DNA of 14,429 nucleotides from Pseudolabrys sp. GTDB lineage: Bacteria; Pseudomonadota; Alphaproteobacteria; Rhizobiales; Xanthobacteraceae. The DNA is taken from assembly GCA_026125925.1 (NCBI GenBank), contig JAHCKF010000043.1, positions 1 to 14,429 of the forward strand, written 5' to 3'. A program made the translations under genes and the position numbers. Under the pieces are notes generated by a model. It did not search any database and was not told where the DNA came from. It saw only the letters and a list, made by a program, of their open reading frames with translations. Shown in pieces: positions 1 to 6,452 of the stretch (position 1 is its first letter; every line of letters begins with the position of its first letter).

Positions 1-24
1 GGCGCCGGGTGCTATTGGGAAGAG

Positions 25-62
25 CCCCTCACCCCGACCCTCTCCCCGCACGCGGGGGAGGG
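25..62. repeat. GC-rich palindromic repeat of the CCCTCTCCCC type ahead of the MFS gene
   Basis: A CCCCTCACCCCGACCC lead-in is followed by an imperfect hairpin with arms CCCTCTCCCCGC (38-49) and CGCGGGGGAGGG (51-62). From general knowledge, this string resembles a short palindromic repeat scattered between genes in many proteobacterial genomes. Only one copy is visible in the window, so repeat status rests on recognition. Its last bases supply the nearest purine-rich stretch upstream of the MFS start. Confidence 0.5.
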
Positions 63-81
63 AAAAGCGCCGCCGGTGCTG

Positions 82-1278
82 ATGTCTCGTTCCTTCCAAT
101 TTCTCTCCGGCCCCTGGCGCGCGGTGCCCGTTCTCGGCGTGACGCAGATCCTCGCCTGGGGCGGCATTTACTACACACCTGTGCTGATCGTGCCGCTGAT
201 CGCCCGCGAGCACGGCTGGTCGATGTCATTCGCGATGGGCGGCTTTTCCTTCGCTCTGCTCGCGGCCGGCCTCGCCGCGCCTTATGTCGGCCGCTCGATC
301 GACCGCTATGGCGGCCATGTCGTGATGACGATCGGCTCGCTCACCGGCGCGCTCGGTCTCGTGCTCATCACCGTCGCCGACAGCCGCATCGCCTATGTCG
401 CGGTGTGGATCCTGCTCGGCGTCGCGCTGTCGGCAAGCCTGTACGACGCCGCCTTTGCTTCGCTCGGCCGCATCTTCAGCGCCGCGGCGCGGCGGCCAAT
501 CACGGCGCTGACGCTGGCCGGCGGTTTTGCCTCGACGGTCGGATGGCCGGCGACGCATTTCCTCACCGAGGCGGTCGGATGGCGGGGCACCTATTTGATC
601 TATGCCGGGCTGCTGCTCGTCGTCGCCGCGCCGCTGCACGCCTTCCTGCTGCCGCGCGACCGCGTCGAGGCGGCCGCATTGCCGCCGCCGGCCCCCGGCG
701 CCAAAGCGCCCGACCGCGTACTGCCGGCGAAGGGGCTGCCGTTCCTGCTGGTGGCGGGCGGCTTTGCCATTTACGCCTTCGTGCCGTCGGGCCTTGCCGC
801 GCATCTGCTGGCGATCTTCACGCGCGCCGGCATCGACGGCGACACCGTGGTGATGATCGGCGCGCTGTTCGGCCCGGCGCAGGTCGGCGCCCGCGTCGTC
901 GAATTCGCCTTCGGCCGCAACCTGCATCCGTTGTGGATCGCGCGCATCGCGCTGTCGGCGCTGCTCGCGGGTTTCGTCATGGTCGGCGTGTTCGGCATCG
1001 CGACGCCGGTCGCCGCCGCCTTCGCCATCATCTTCGGCGGCGCCAACGGTCTCATCACCATCGCGCGCGGCGCGGTGCCGCTCGCTCTGTTTGGCGCCGC
1101 CGGCTACGGCCGGCTGATGGGGCGGCTCGCCTTTCCGTTTCTGATGGTGCAGGCGGCCGCGCCGTTAGTGATGGCGATGGTGGTCGATCGCGCGTCTGAC
1201 GCCGCAGCGCTGGCGATGGCCTCCGCCTTCGCCGCGGCCGGGCTCATCTGCTTCATCGTGATCCGGCGCCCGCGCTGA
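82..1278 (+). CDS. Major facilitator superfamily (MFS) transporter
   Basis: Predicted inner-membrane secondary transporter of 398 residues with about 12 hydrophobic segments in two halves. The cytoplasmic loop between helices 2 and 3 carries the MFS motif A pattern, GRSIDRYGGHV at residues 70-80. A hydrophilic Pro/Ala-rich loop at about 191-217 joins the two halves. The length is normal for the family. I chose the ATG at 82; an in-frame GTG two codons upstream at 76 is possible, and the ribosome binding site is weak in either case. The substrate cannot be read from the sequence. The gene stands alone in its direction and its stop lies 6 bases from the end of the convergent cheZ-like gene. The leading GC-rich repeat may contribute to its 5' untranslated region. 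The family is clear, the function is not. Confidence 0.85.
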   Translation: MSRSFQFLSGPWRAVPVLGVTQILAWGGIYYTPVLIVPLIAREHGWSMSFAMGGFSFALLAAGLAAPYVGRSIDRYGGHVVMTIGSLTGALGLVLITVADSRIAYVAVWILLGVALSASLYDAAFASLGRIFSAAARRPITALTLAGGFASTVGWPATHFLTEAVGWRGTYLIYAGLLLVVAAPLHAFLLPRDRVEAAALPPPAPGAKAPDRVLPAKGLPFLLVAGGFAIYAFVPSGLAAHLLAIFTRAGIDGDTVVMIGALFGPAQVGARVVEFAFGRNLHPLWIARIALSALLAGFVMVGVFGIATPVAAAFAIIFGGANGLITIARGAVPLALFGAAGYGRLMGRLAFPFLMVQAAAPLVMAMVVDRASDAAALAMASAFAAAGLICFIVIRRPR

Positions 1279-1284
1279 GCGCGA

Positions 1285-1920
1285 TCAGCCGAATATCCGG
1301 TCGACGTCGTGCTGGGTGGCGTGGCCGCTATCGCTGGCGAGCTTCGGTCCGTTCAACAGACTGTCGTTAAGCGCCATGGTGCCGCGCGGCGCGGCTTCCG
1401 CCGGCGTGCCGGTGCTGCGCGCGATGATGAGGTCGAGCTGGCCTTCCATCGTGCCCAAGAGGCTGATCACCTTACCGATGTGCTGGCCGGCGATGTCCTG
1501 AAAATTGCAGGCCTCGTAGATCTTCACGATCTGGTCCTGGATCTCCTGGGCAAGGCCGCGCTTGTAATCGTCCTTCAGGCTGGCCGCCAGCGCGCGGGCG
1601 TTGTCGTCGGCGGCTTCGGCGAGATTGAGGATCCGGTCGGTGGCGCTGCGCATATCGTCGACGGCGGCGCCGAGCTGAGCGGCGGCGCGGGGAAGGCGGC
1701 GCTCCTTGGCGTCGCCAACCAGCGCGGCAAGGTCCTGGCGATTGCGGGCGATCGCCTCGCGGGCGAATGCGATTTCGCTGCGCAACGCCGACAGCGCATC
1801 GACATCAACGGCGACGTCTGCCGCATAGGCCGCGGCCGCGCCGGTCCGGCGCGGCGTGAGCATCGATTCGATCCGGAAAGCCTTGCGCTGCACGGCCTGG
1901 TCCTCAGCCTTATCCGGCAT
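1285..1920 (-). CDS. cheZ: CheZ-like chemotaxis phosphatase
   Basis: A 211-residue, mostly helical protein. The centre matches the CheZ catalytic helix: CNFQDIAGQHIGKVI at about 138-152. Asp142 and Gln146 correspond to the Asp143/Gln147 pair that E. coli CheZ uses to speed hydrolysis of phospho-CheY. The last residues, QHDVDRIFG (203-211), resemble the acidic-amphipathic tail by which CheZ, and FliM at its N terminus, bind phospho-CheY. The N-terminal motif QRKAFRIE (11-18) looks like that of rhizobial CheZ-like proteins. I chose the ATG at 1920 because the longer frame begins with TTG at 1965 and adds 15 residues of no recognisable character; ATG at 1863 is a less likely shorter start. No other chemotaxis gene is in the window, so it is an orphan here. 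It is transcribed away from the L,D-transpeptidase gene. Confidence 0.85.
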   Translation of the reverse strand: MPDKAEDQAVQRKAFRIESMLTPRRTGAAAAYAADVAVDVDALSALRSEIAFAREAIARNRQDLAALVGDAKERRLPRAAAQLGAAVDDMRSATDRILNLAEAADDNARALAASLKDDYKRGLAQEIQDQIVKIYEACNFQDIAGQHIGKVISLLGTMEGQLDLIIARSTGTPAEAAPRGTMALNDSLLNGPKLASDSGHATQHDVDRIFG

Positions 1921-2148
1921 AGCGTGTAACGCATGGTGAATTAACGCCGCGTTGCAGCGTGACAATGCCGCAGAGTTTGCGGCCGCACCGGCAACGAAGG
2001 ATTAACCACGTCGTTTGGCATTTTACGCAAAATAAACGTTAGCACCACGAAGCGGGCACAAATCCGCTCGGCGTTTGGGCCGGTTTACCAATCGATGCTT
2101 GATTGTAAGAGGGTAAGGCGACGTCTTTTCTTGTGTGCGAGTAGCGTC
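1921..2148. promoter_or_regulatory. Divergent intergenic region between cheZ-like and L,D-transpeptidase genes
   Basis: These 228 bases must hold the promoters of both outward-facing genes. About 2000-2045 is clearly richer in A/T than its surroundings and contains ATTAACCA (2001-2008). A short inverted repeat, CAATC-N7-GATTG, lies at 2089-2105, 43 bases ahead of the chosen transpeptidase start. I could not place convincing -35/-10 pairs for either gene, so no specific promoter is called. Confidence 0.4.
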
Positions 2149-2976
2149 ATGCGTCTGCGTTCTTTCCTCATCGCCTTGGCGTTTCTGGCGGGCGTCGCGC
2201 CGGCCTGCGCGCAGCAGTATTACGCGGGGCAGCCTTATCCGCAGGGCTATCAGCCGCAGCAGTATTACGCGGCCGCGCCGCGCGCCATGGCGCGTCCGGC
2301 GCCGCCGCAGATGGTCGTCGTCGCGCAGCCGCAGCGCATGCGCAGCGAAATGGGCGGCGGCTTCATCGAGGCCATCTTCGGCAATGGCGGCGACCGGGAT
2401 CGGGGTTATGCGCCGCTGCCGTCGCAGCAGCAGCAACAGCAGCAGTACTACGCGGCGCCGCAGGCGCCGGTGCAGCAGGTCTACGCCAGCACCGGCCCGG
2501 TCGGCGGCGAAGCGCTGCAGAACTATCCGATCAATCCGATCTACGAGAAACAGGAAGTCGCCTATCGGACGACGGAAGAGCCCGGCACGATCGTCATCGA
2601 TACGCCGAACAAGTTTCTCTATCTCGTTCAGGGCGACGGCCGCGCGCTGCGCTATGGTGTCGGCGTCGGCCGGCCGGGCTTCATGTGGGCCGGTACGCAT
2701 CGCGTCTCGGCCAAGAAGGAATGGCCGGACTGGACGCCGCCGCCGGAGATGCTGGAACGCCAGCCCTATCTGCCGCGGCACATGGATGGCGGGCCGAACA
2801 ATCCGCTCGGCGCCCGCGCGTTGTATCTCGGCTCGACGCTGTACCGTATCCACGGCTCGAACGAACCGTGGACCATCGGCACCAACGTGTCGTCGGGCTG
2901 CATCCGCATGCGCAACGCGGACGTCGAGGACCTCTACGAGCGCGTCAAGGTCGGCGCCAAGGTCGTGGTGATGTAG
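2149..2976 (+). CDS. Secreted L,D-transpeptidase (YkuD domain)
   Basis: A 275-residue periplasmic enzyme expected to form 3-3 peptidoglycan cross-links or attach proteins to peptidoglycan. Residues 1-21 form a Sec signal peptide with a likely cut after APACA; there is no good lipobox. Residues 22-140 are a low-complexity Gln/Tyr/Pro/Ala linker with three QQYYA units (22-26, 37-41, 98-102) and a run of seven Gln (93-99). The YkuD catalytic domain spans about 145-275 and has the signature IHGSNEPWTIGTNVSSGCIRM, with His235 and the catalytic Cys251. I chose the ATG at 2149 because it starts exactly at the signal peptide; the in-frame ATG at 2095 would add 18 residues ahead of it. The gene converges on the DUF2076 gene across two hairpins. 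Many alphaproteobacteria carry several paralogues, so no symbol is given. Confidence 0.9.
   Translation: MRLRSFLIALAFLAGVAPACAQQYYAGQPYPQGYQPQQYYAAAPRAMARPAPPQMVVVAQPQRMRSEMGGGFIEAIFGNGGDRDRGYAPLPSQQQQQQQYYAAPQAPVQQVYASTGPVGGEALQNYPINPIYEKQEVAYRTTEEPGTIVIDTPNKFLYLVQGDGRALRYGVGVGRPGFMWAGTHRVSAKKEWPDWTPPPEMLERQPYLPRHMDGGPNNPLGARALYLGSTLYRIHGSNEPWTIGTNVSSGCIRMRNADVEDLYERVKVGAKVVVM
2425..2445 (+). repeat. CAG/CAA triplet run encoding seven Gln
   Basis: Seven consecutive Gln codons, six CAG and one CAA, lie in the linker of the L,D-transpeptidase. Such a run can gain or lose triplets by slippage without breaking the frame, so linker length may vary between strains. Confidence 0.75.
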
Positions 2977-2981
2977 GCCTT

Positions 2982-3018
2982 GCCCCGGACGCGGCGCGAA
3001 GCGCCGCAGAGCCGGGGC
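2982..3018. terminator. Nested GC-rich hairpin downstream of the L,D-transpeptidase gene
   Basis: Outer arms GCCCCGG (2982-2988) and CCGGGGC (3012-3018) enclose perfect inner arms GCGGCGC (2991-2997) and GCGCCGC (3001-3007) around a GAA loop. There is no following T-run, so it is either a non-canonical bidirectional terminator between convergent genes or an extragenic palindromic repeat. Only its position and symmetry support a terminator role. Confidence 0.5.
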
Positions 3019-3042
3019 CGTTCCAGGCTCAGGTCCGCGACG

Positions 3043-3089
3043 GTCCCGGTTCAGCCGCGCATCACTGCGTGCTGCGCGGCGCCCGGGAC
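3043..3089. terminator. Second nested hairpin, next to the DUF2076 stop codon
   Basis: Outer arms GTCCCGG (3043-3049) and CCGGGAC (3083-3089) enclose inner arms GCCGCGC (3054-3060) and GCGCGGC (3074-3080) with a 13-base loop. It ends 3 bases from the DUF2076 stop codon at 3093. It has the same nested layout as the hairpin at 2982-3018 but a different sequence. No T-tract follows on either strand. Confidence 0.45.
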
Positions 3090-3092
3090 AAA

Positions 3093-3854
3093 TCAGGCGC
3101 TGTCGTCGCCGCCGAAGTCGCCATCGAAATCGCCGCTGTCGGCGACGTCGTAGTCGCTGGCATTGTCACTGTCGCCGTCGTCGAACAGGCTGGCGCGGCG
3201 ATCATTGCCGCCGACATCGTTGAGCCCGGCATCGCGCGACAGGTCGCTGCCCGCCGCATTGTCGTTGCCGCCCCACGGATTGTTCGCGCCCTGGTCGCGC
3301 GGCGCATCGGCAAGCGCGCTGCCGCTACGCTGCCCGCCGAACATGCCGCCCAGCGCGTTGAACAGCATCGACCCGCCGATGACGCCGGCCGCGGTGGCCG
3401 CGGCGGTGCCGAGGAACGAGCCGCCACCGCCTTGCGGCGCCGCGTTGAAGGGCGAGGCCGGCTGGCCCTGCGGCGCGTATTGTGGAGCGGCGCCGGGCGT
3501 CATTGAGCCTTGGGACAGCGCGCCGCCGGTGTTCCAGCGCGGGTCCGGTTCGGTGCTGCCCGCGCGCGGCACGCTCGGCACCGAGCCGCGGCCCAAAGCG
3601 CTGCGCATGGAATCGAGGAAGCCGCCGCCGGCGGCGCCCGTCTCGGCGCCGTTGAGCTCGCGAATGCGCGCTTCGGCCTGCTTTAAGGCTTCGTCCTGCA
3701 CCAGCGCGGTCTGAACCAGCGCGTAGAGCGCATGCGGCGCGCGCTGCGCGCCGGCGGCGATGGCGCGCTCGGCGTCCGGGTCCCGCGGCCCCGTCTCGAG
3801 CCGGGCGATGCGGTCGAACAATTCGTCGATCAGTTGGCGTTCCTGCGGCGTCAT
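3093..3854 (-). CDS. DUF2076 family protein
   Basis: A 253-residue protein of unknown function. The N-terminal part (about 1-70) is a charged helical DUF2076 domain beginning MTPQERQLIDELFDRIARLE. A Gly/Pro/Ala/Gln-rich linker follows (about 71-142). A Gly-rich hydrophobic stretch (about 146-174, FLGTAAATAAGVIGGSMLFN onward) could insert in or associate with a membrane, as is usual in this family. The tail (about 225-253) is strongly acidic, rich in Asp and Gly. I chose the ATG at 3854: a GGGAG ribosome binding site precedes it at good spacing, and a GTG codon lies directly upstream at 3857. It sits downstream of the glycosyltransferase/deacetylase pair on the same strand, separated by 42 bases that hold a perfect 18-base palindrome. 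Shared transcription is possible but unproven. Confidence 0.8.
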   Translation of the reverse strand: MTPQERQLIDELFDRIARLETGPRDPDAERAIAAGAQRAPHALYALVQTALVQDEALKQAEARIRELNGAETGAAGGGFLDSMRSALGRGSVPSVPRAGSTEPDPRWNTGGALSQGSMTPGAAPQYAPQGQPASPFNAAPQGGGGSFLGTAAATAAGVIGGSMLFNALGGMFGGQRSGSALADAPRDQGANNPWGGNDNAAGSDLSRDAGLNDVGGNDRRASLFDDGDSDNASDYDVADSGDFDGDFGGDDSA

Positions 3855-3870
3855 CACCGTTCTCCCTCAA

Positions 3871-3888
3871 GGCGCACGGCCGTGCGCC
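3871..3888. other. Perfect 18-base palindrome between deacetylase and DUF2076 genes
   Basis: GGCGCACGGCCGTGCGCC reads identically on both strands. It lies between the deacetylase stop (3897) and the ribosome binding site of the DUF2076 gene. As RNA it would form a strong 6-7 base-pair stem with a tiny GC loop. It could end the upstream transcript, act as an RNA processing or stabilising stem, or be an operator for the DUF2076 gene. There is no T-run after it on the minus strand. Confidence 0.6.
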
Positions 3889-3896
3889 CGCAAGAT

Positions 3897-4775
3897 CTAG
3901 GCAGCGCCGCCGTCTCTGCCAGAGGAGTCGATCAAGGCCGCGCCGTGGGCGGCAAGCGCAGCCGGGAAAGCATCCGAATTGAAGAAGGCGAATTCGTGCT
4001 CGCGCAACCTCGTCAGCGAGTCGAGCGAGGTTAGCTCGGCATCGACGAAGCCGGGATGACACATGACCAGGCCACCGTCCGGCAAGTTCTTCAGGAACCG
4101 CGGGAAAATCGCAGCGAAGTTCGCCTTGGCGCTGAACGAATAGACCCCGGCGAAGGCCGGGTTGGTGGCGACGCCGAGGCGCGCGGCGCGGCTGCGGAAG
4201 CCGAGATTGAGGATGTCGATGACGAGCCCCTTGCGGTCGTGCAGCGGGCGGGCGCCGCGTGGCCGGCCGCATTGGCGCACCCAGGCACCGGGCACGGTTT
4301 CCGCCGCCACTTTCAGGAAGGCATCGCGCACCTGCGGCAGCAGTTGCACATGCTGGTGGCCGTCCAGATAAGCGGGCAGCGTGCCGAAGGTCTCGACGAA
4401 GGCTTCGACCTGCGTCGCGATCTCCACGGTGAGCATCTCGACATCGAGCCGCCGCGTCATCGCCGCGCGCATCAGGTCGATCTGCGGCAGAAAAGCGCCG
4501 CCGCGAAGCGGCGCGAAGTTGGCGCTCAACGGCTTGAACGGCGCCGTCAGCGTGACGTGCAGGCCGATCGCGGCGTTGCCGTCGCCATTGGCTTCGACCA
4601 AGGCGTCAGCCTCGTCGCGGTCGAGATGGCCGGCCGCCGTCATCACCGAGGTGGCATTGATGCGGCGGTTCGCGATCAACTGGCGGATCGCATCATTGAC
4701 CCCGGGCGCCATGCCGTAGTCGTCGGCGCATAGCCAGATGCGGCGGGTCCTGCTGCGCAAGGCGGTCAGACTCAC
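3897..4775 (-). CDS. YdjC/ChbG/HpnK-family carbohydrate deacetylase
   Basis: A 292-residue enzyme of the YdjC superfamily, metal-dependent hydrolases that remove acetyl groups from N-acetylated sugars. The family signatures are in order: CADDYG with Asp18 and Asp19, GLHVTL with His73, LDGHQHVQ with Asp138, His140 and His142, and MCHPG with His240. The length is normal. The start is a GTG at 4775 whose last three bases, with the following A, form GTGA, so it overlaps the stop of the upstream glycosyltransferase by 4 bases. This implies translational coupling. Known relatives include ChbG on chitobiose, HpnK on hopanoid-linked GlcNAc and NaxD on undecaprenyl-phosphate-GalNAc. Its partner suggests a lipid-linked amino sugar substrate (inference). 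The family is sure; the substrate is not. Confidence 0.88.
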   Translation of the reverse strand: MSLTALRSRTRRIWLCADDYGMAPGVNDAIRQLIANRRINATSVMTAAGHLDRDEADALVEANGDGNAAIGLHVTLTAPFKPLSANFAPLRGGAFLPQIDLMRAAMTRRLDVEMLTVEIATQVEAFVETFGTLPAYLDGHQHVQLLPQVRDAFLKVAAETVPGAWVRQCGRPRGARPLHDRKGLVIDILNLGFRSRAARLGVATNPAFAGVYSFSAKANFAAIFPRFLKNLPDGGLVMCHPGFVDAELTSLDSLTRLREHEFAFFNSDAFPAALAAHGAALIDSSGRDGGAA

Positions 4776-5839
4776 TCGGCCGCGCGCGACGACGCGTTGC
4801 GCGGCTCCTCGTCCTGCTTGACCTGCTTGAGGCTGTGCTCGGCGACGAAATAAACCGGCCGGCCTTTGATCTCGGACAGGAGCTTGCCGATATATTCGCC
4901 GAGGATGCCGATCATCATCAGTTGCACGCCGCCCAGCACCATCATGCCGATGACGAGCGAGGGATAGCCGGGCACGTCCTCGCCGAACAGCACGGTCTCG
5001 AGGAAGATCCAGAAACCGAACAGCAGCGCCGAGGCGGCGATCAATGCGCCGAGCAGGCTGGCGACGCGCAGCGGCGCCACCGAGAACGAGGTCAGGCCCT
5101 CGATCGACAGACCGACCAGCGACCAGACGTTCCACGACGTGACGCCATGCTCGCGGTCGGCCGGCTCGTAATCGACCCGCACTTGGCGGAAGCCGATCCA
5201 GGTCGACAGGCCCTTGAAGAAACGGTTGCGCTCCGGCATCTGCCGCAAGGCGTCGGCCGCGCGCGGCGACAGCAGGCGGAAGTCGCCGGCGTCTTCCGGA
5301 ATTTTCAGCCGGGCGCGCCAGTTCAGCAGCCAGTAGAACCAGTGCACGCCGGTGCGGCGCAGGAAGGATTCGTTCTCGCGGTGCGCCTTGGCGGTGTAGA
5401 CGACGTCGTAACCGTCATCGAGCCAGCGCGTGACCAGGGTCTCGATCAGGCTCGGCGGATGCTGGCCATCGGCGTCCATGAACATCACGGCGCCGAGCCG
5501 GCAATGATCGAGGCCGGCGAGCAGGGCGGCCTCCTTGCCGAAATTGCGGGAGAGCGTCACCACCTGAACGTCGAGCGAGATCGCGGGAAGGGACAGCGCC
5601 ACCTCGCTGGAGCCGTCGCGGCTGCCGTCATCGACATAGACGACCTCGACTGCCAGCCCGTATTTGCTCTTGAGGAACCGCGCCACCTCGGCGACGCGCT
5701 CATGCAGGCCCGGCAGGCCCTTGGCCTCGTTATAGACCGGGACGACGATCGACAGTCCGGCCCGGGGTCCGGCGCTGGCGCGCTTGGTCTGGCCGGCCCG
5801 GCTGGCCGATCGGGTGGTTTTTGCCGGCGATTTAGGCAC
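4772..5839 (-). CDS. Family 2 glycosyltransferase, polyprenyl-phosphate type, with two C-terminal membrane helices
   Basis: A 355-residue membrane-anchored GT2 enzyme, predicted to move a sugar from a nucleotide donor to a polyprenyl phosphate on the cytoplasmic face. After a basic tail (1-27) comes the GT-A domain: VVPVYNE at 32-38, VDDGSRDG at 69-76 and the metal-binding DADGQHPP at 122-129. GDFRLL at 185-190 is typical of the DPM1/GtrB/ArnC group. Two membrane helices lie at about 258-282 and 293-317. The GTG start at 5839 is supported by a GGAGG ribosome binding site at 5845-5849. The gene overlaps the downstream deacetylase gene by 4 bases and diverges from a gtrA-like gene. This matches pathways that load, modify and flip a lipid-linked sugar. 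The sugar is unknown. Confidence 0.88.
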   Translation of the reverse strand: MPKSPAKTTRSASRAGQTKRASAGPRAGLSIVVPVYNEAKGLPGLHERVAEVARFLKSKYGLAVEVVYVDDGSRDGSSEVALSLPAISLDVQVVTLSRNFGKEAALLAGLDHCRLGAVMFMDADGQHPPSLIETLVTRWLDDGYDVVYTAKAHRENESFLRRTGVHWFYWLLNWRARLKIPEDAGDFRLLSPRAADALRQMPERNRFFKGLSTWIGFRQVRVDYEPADREHGVTSWNVWSLVGLSIEGLTSFSVAPLRVASLLGALIAASALLFGFWIFLETVLFGEDVPGYPSLVIGMMVLGGVQLMMIGILGEYIGKLLSEIKGRPVYFVAEHSLKQVKQDEEPRNASSRAAE

Positions 5840-5868
5840 GCAATCCTCCGCTCAAGGCGCGATCTATA

Positions 5869-5898
5869 GCGCATGGTGATGGCCTTGTCGCCATGCGC
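5869..5898. other. 8-base inverted repeat GCGCATGG-N14-CCATGCGC
   Basis: Perfect arms at 5869-5876 and 5891-5898 lie 30 bases upstream of the glycosyltransferase start, in the divergent gap shared with the gtrA-like gene. It could be an operator or a leader hairpin. In DNA of this GC content such a repeat can also arise by chance. Confidence 0.35.
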
Positions 5899-5919
5899 CG
5901 CGGCATCGGCCGGCGCCCG

Positions 5920-5952
5920 GAACCGCCTTTTCGGGCAAGACCTTGGCGGTTC
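5920..5952. other. 8-base inverted repeat GAACCGCC-N17-GGCGGTTC ahead of the gtrA-like gene
   Basis: Perfect arms at 5920-5927 and 5945-5952 end 10 bases before the GGAGG ribosome binding site of the gtrA-like gene. The position suits an operator or a 5' leader hairpin. There is no known match and chance occurrence cannot be excluded. Confidence 0.35.
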
Positions 5953-5971
5953 GAGATGGTATGGAGGCGCC

Positions 5972-6427
5972 ATGATTCAACCGCTGCACAACATGCGTGA
6001 ACGGCTGCGCGTCGCCTGGGCCGAGCGCGCCGTGGCGCTCAAGGCGGTCAGCTTCGCGCTGATCGGCGTCGTCAATTCCGCGATCGACTTTGCGGTATTT
6101 TCCTTCGCCTATTATTACCTGGCGCTGCCGATCCTGGTGTCCAACAGCATGGCCTGGGTGGTCGCGGTCAGCGGCTCCTACGTGATGAACTCGACCATCA
6201 CCTTCGCCACGGAGTCCGGCCGCAAGCTGGCCTTCGACCGCTACATCGGCTTCGCGCTGTCGCAGTTCGCCGGCTTCCTGGCCAACACCTTGACCGTGTG
6301 GTGCATGGTCGAACTCGCCAACACGCCGGCCTGGGCCGGCAAGCTGGTGGCGATCTTCGTGTCCTTCGCGGTCAATTTCTCACTGTCGCATTTCGTGGTG
6401 TTCAGAAAGCGCGAGACCGCCGAGTAA
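5972..6427 (+). CDS. GtrA-family membrane protein (probable lipid-linked sugar flippase)
   Basis: A 151-residue GtrA/PF04138 protein with four predicted membrane helices at about 24-48, 54-78, 90-113 and 119-143. Family hallmarks are FALIGVVNSAIDF in helix 1, GSYVMNSTITF in helix 2 and VNFSLSHFVVF at the end. Members are thought to move polyprenyl-linked sugars across the inner membrane, as shown by GtrA of phage serotype-conversion loci. I chose the ATG at 5972 because GGAGG (5963-5967) precedes it and residues from here match the family; the open frame upstream to 5873 adds nothing recognisable. It diverges from the GT2/deacetylase pair, and GtrA plus GT2 is a recurrent partnership, so the three probably act on one lipid-linked sugar. 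Confidence 0.85.
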   Translation: MIQPLHNMRERLRVAWAERAVALKAVSFALIGVVNSAIDFAVFSFAYYYLALPILVSNSMAWVVAVSGSYVMNSTITFATESGRKLAFDRYIGFALSQFAGFLANTLTVWCMVELANTPAWAGKLVAIFVSFAVNFSLSHFVVFRKRETAE

Positions 6428-6452
6428 CCTACCCTGCGCGAGGAGTTTTCCG

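Noticed and set aside
9..1199. Long Arg-rich frame overlapping the MFS gene
   Set aside because: Arg/Ala-rich composition typical of an out-of-frame reading of GC-rich DNA. The MFS frame has membrane helices and motif A.
1309..1929. 206-residue open frame opposite the cheZ-like gene
   Set aside because: It is the antisense shadow of a well-supported CheZ protein, and its own translation shows no family motif.
1941..2008. TTAA-containing sites (1941-1944, 2001-2008) as CtrA boxes for cheZ
   Set aside because: The half-sites resemble CtrA sequences, but the required TTAA-N7-TTAA spacing is absent.
4776..5135. N-terminal extension of the deacetylase frame into the glycosyltransferase gene
   Set aside because: The extra residues are an out-of-frame reading of the GT2 gene. 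The GTG at 4775 in a GTGA overlap is a better start and fits the family length.
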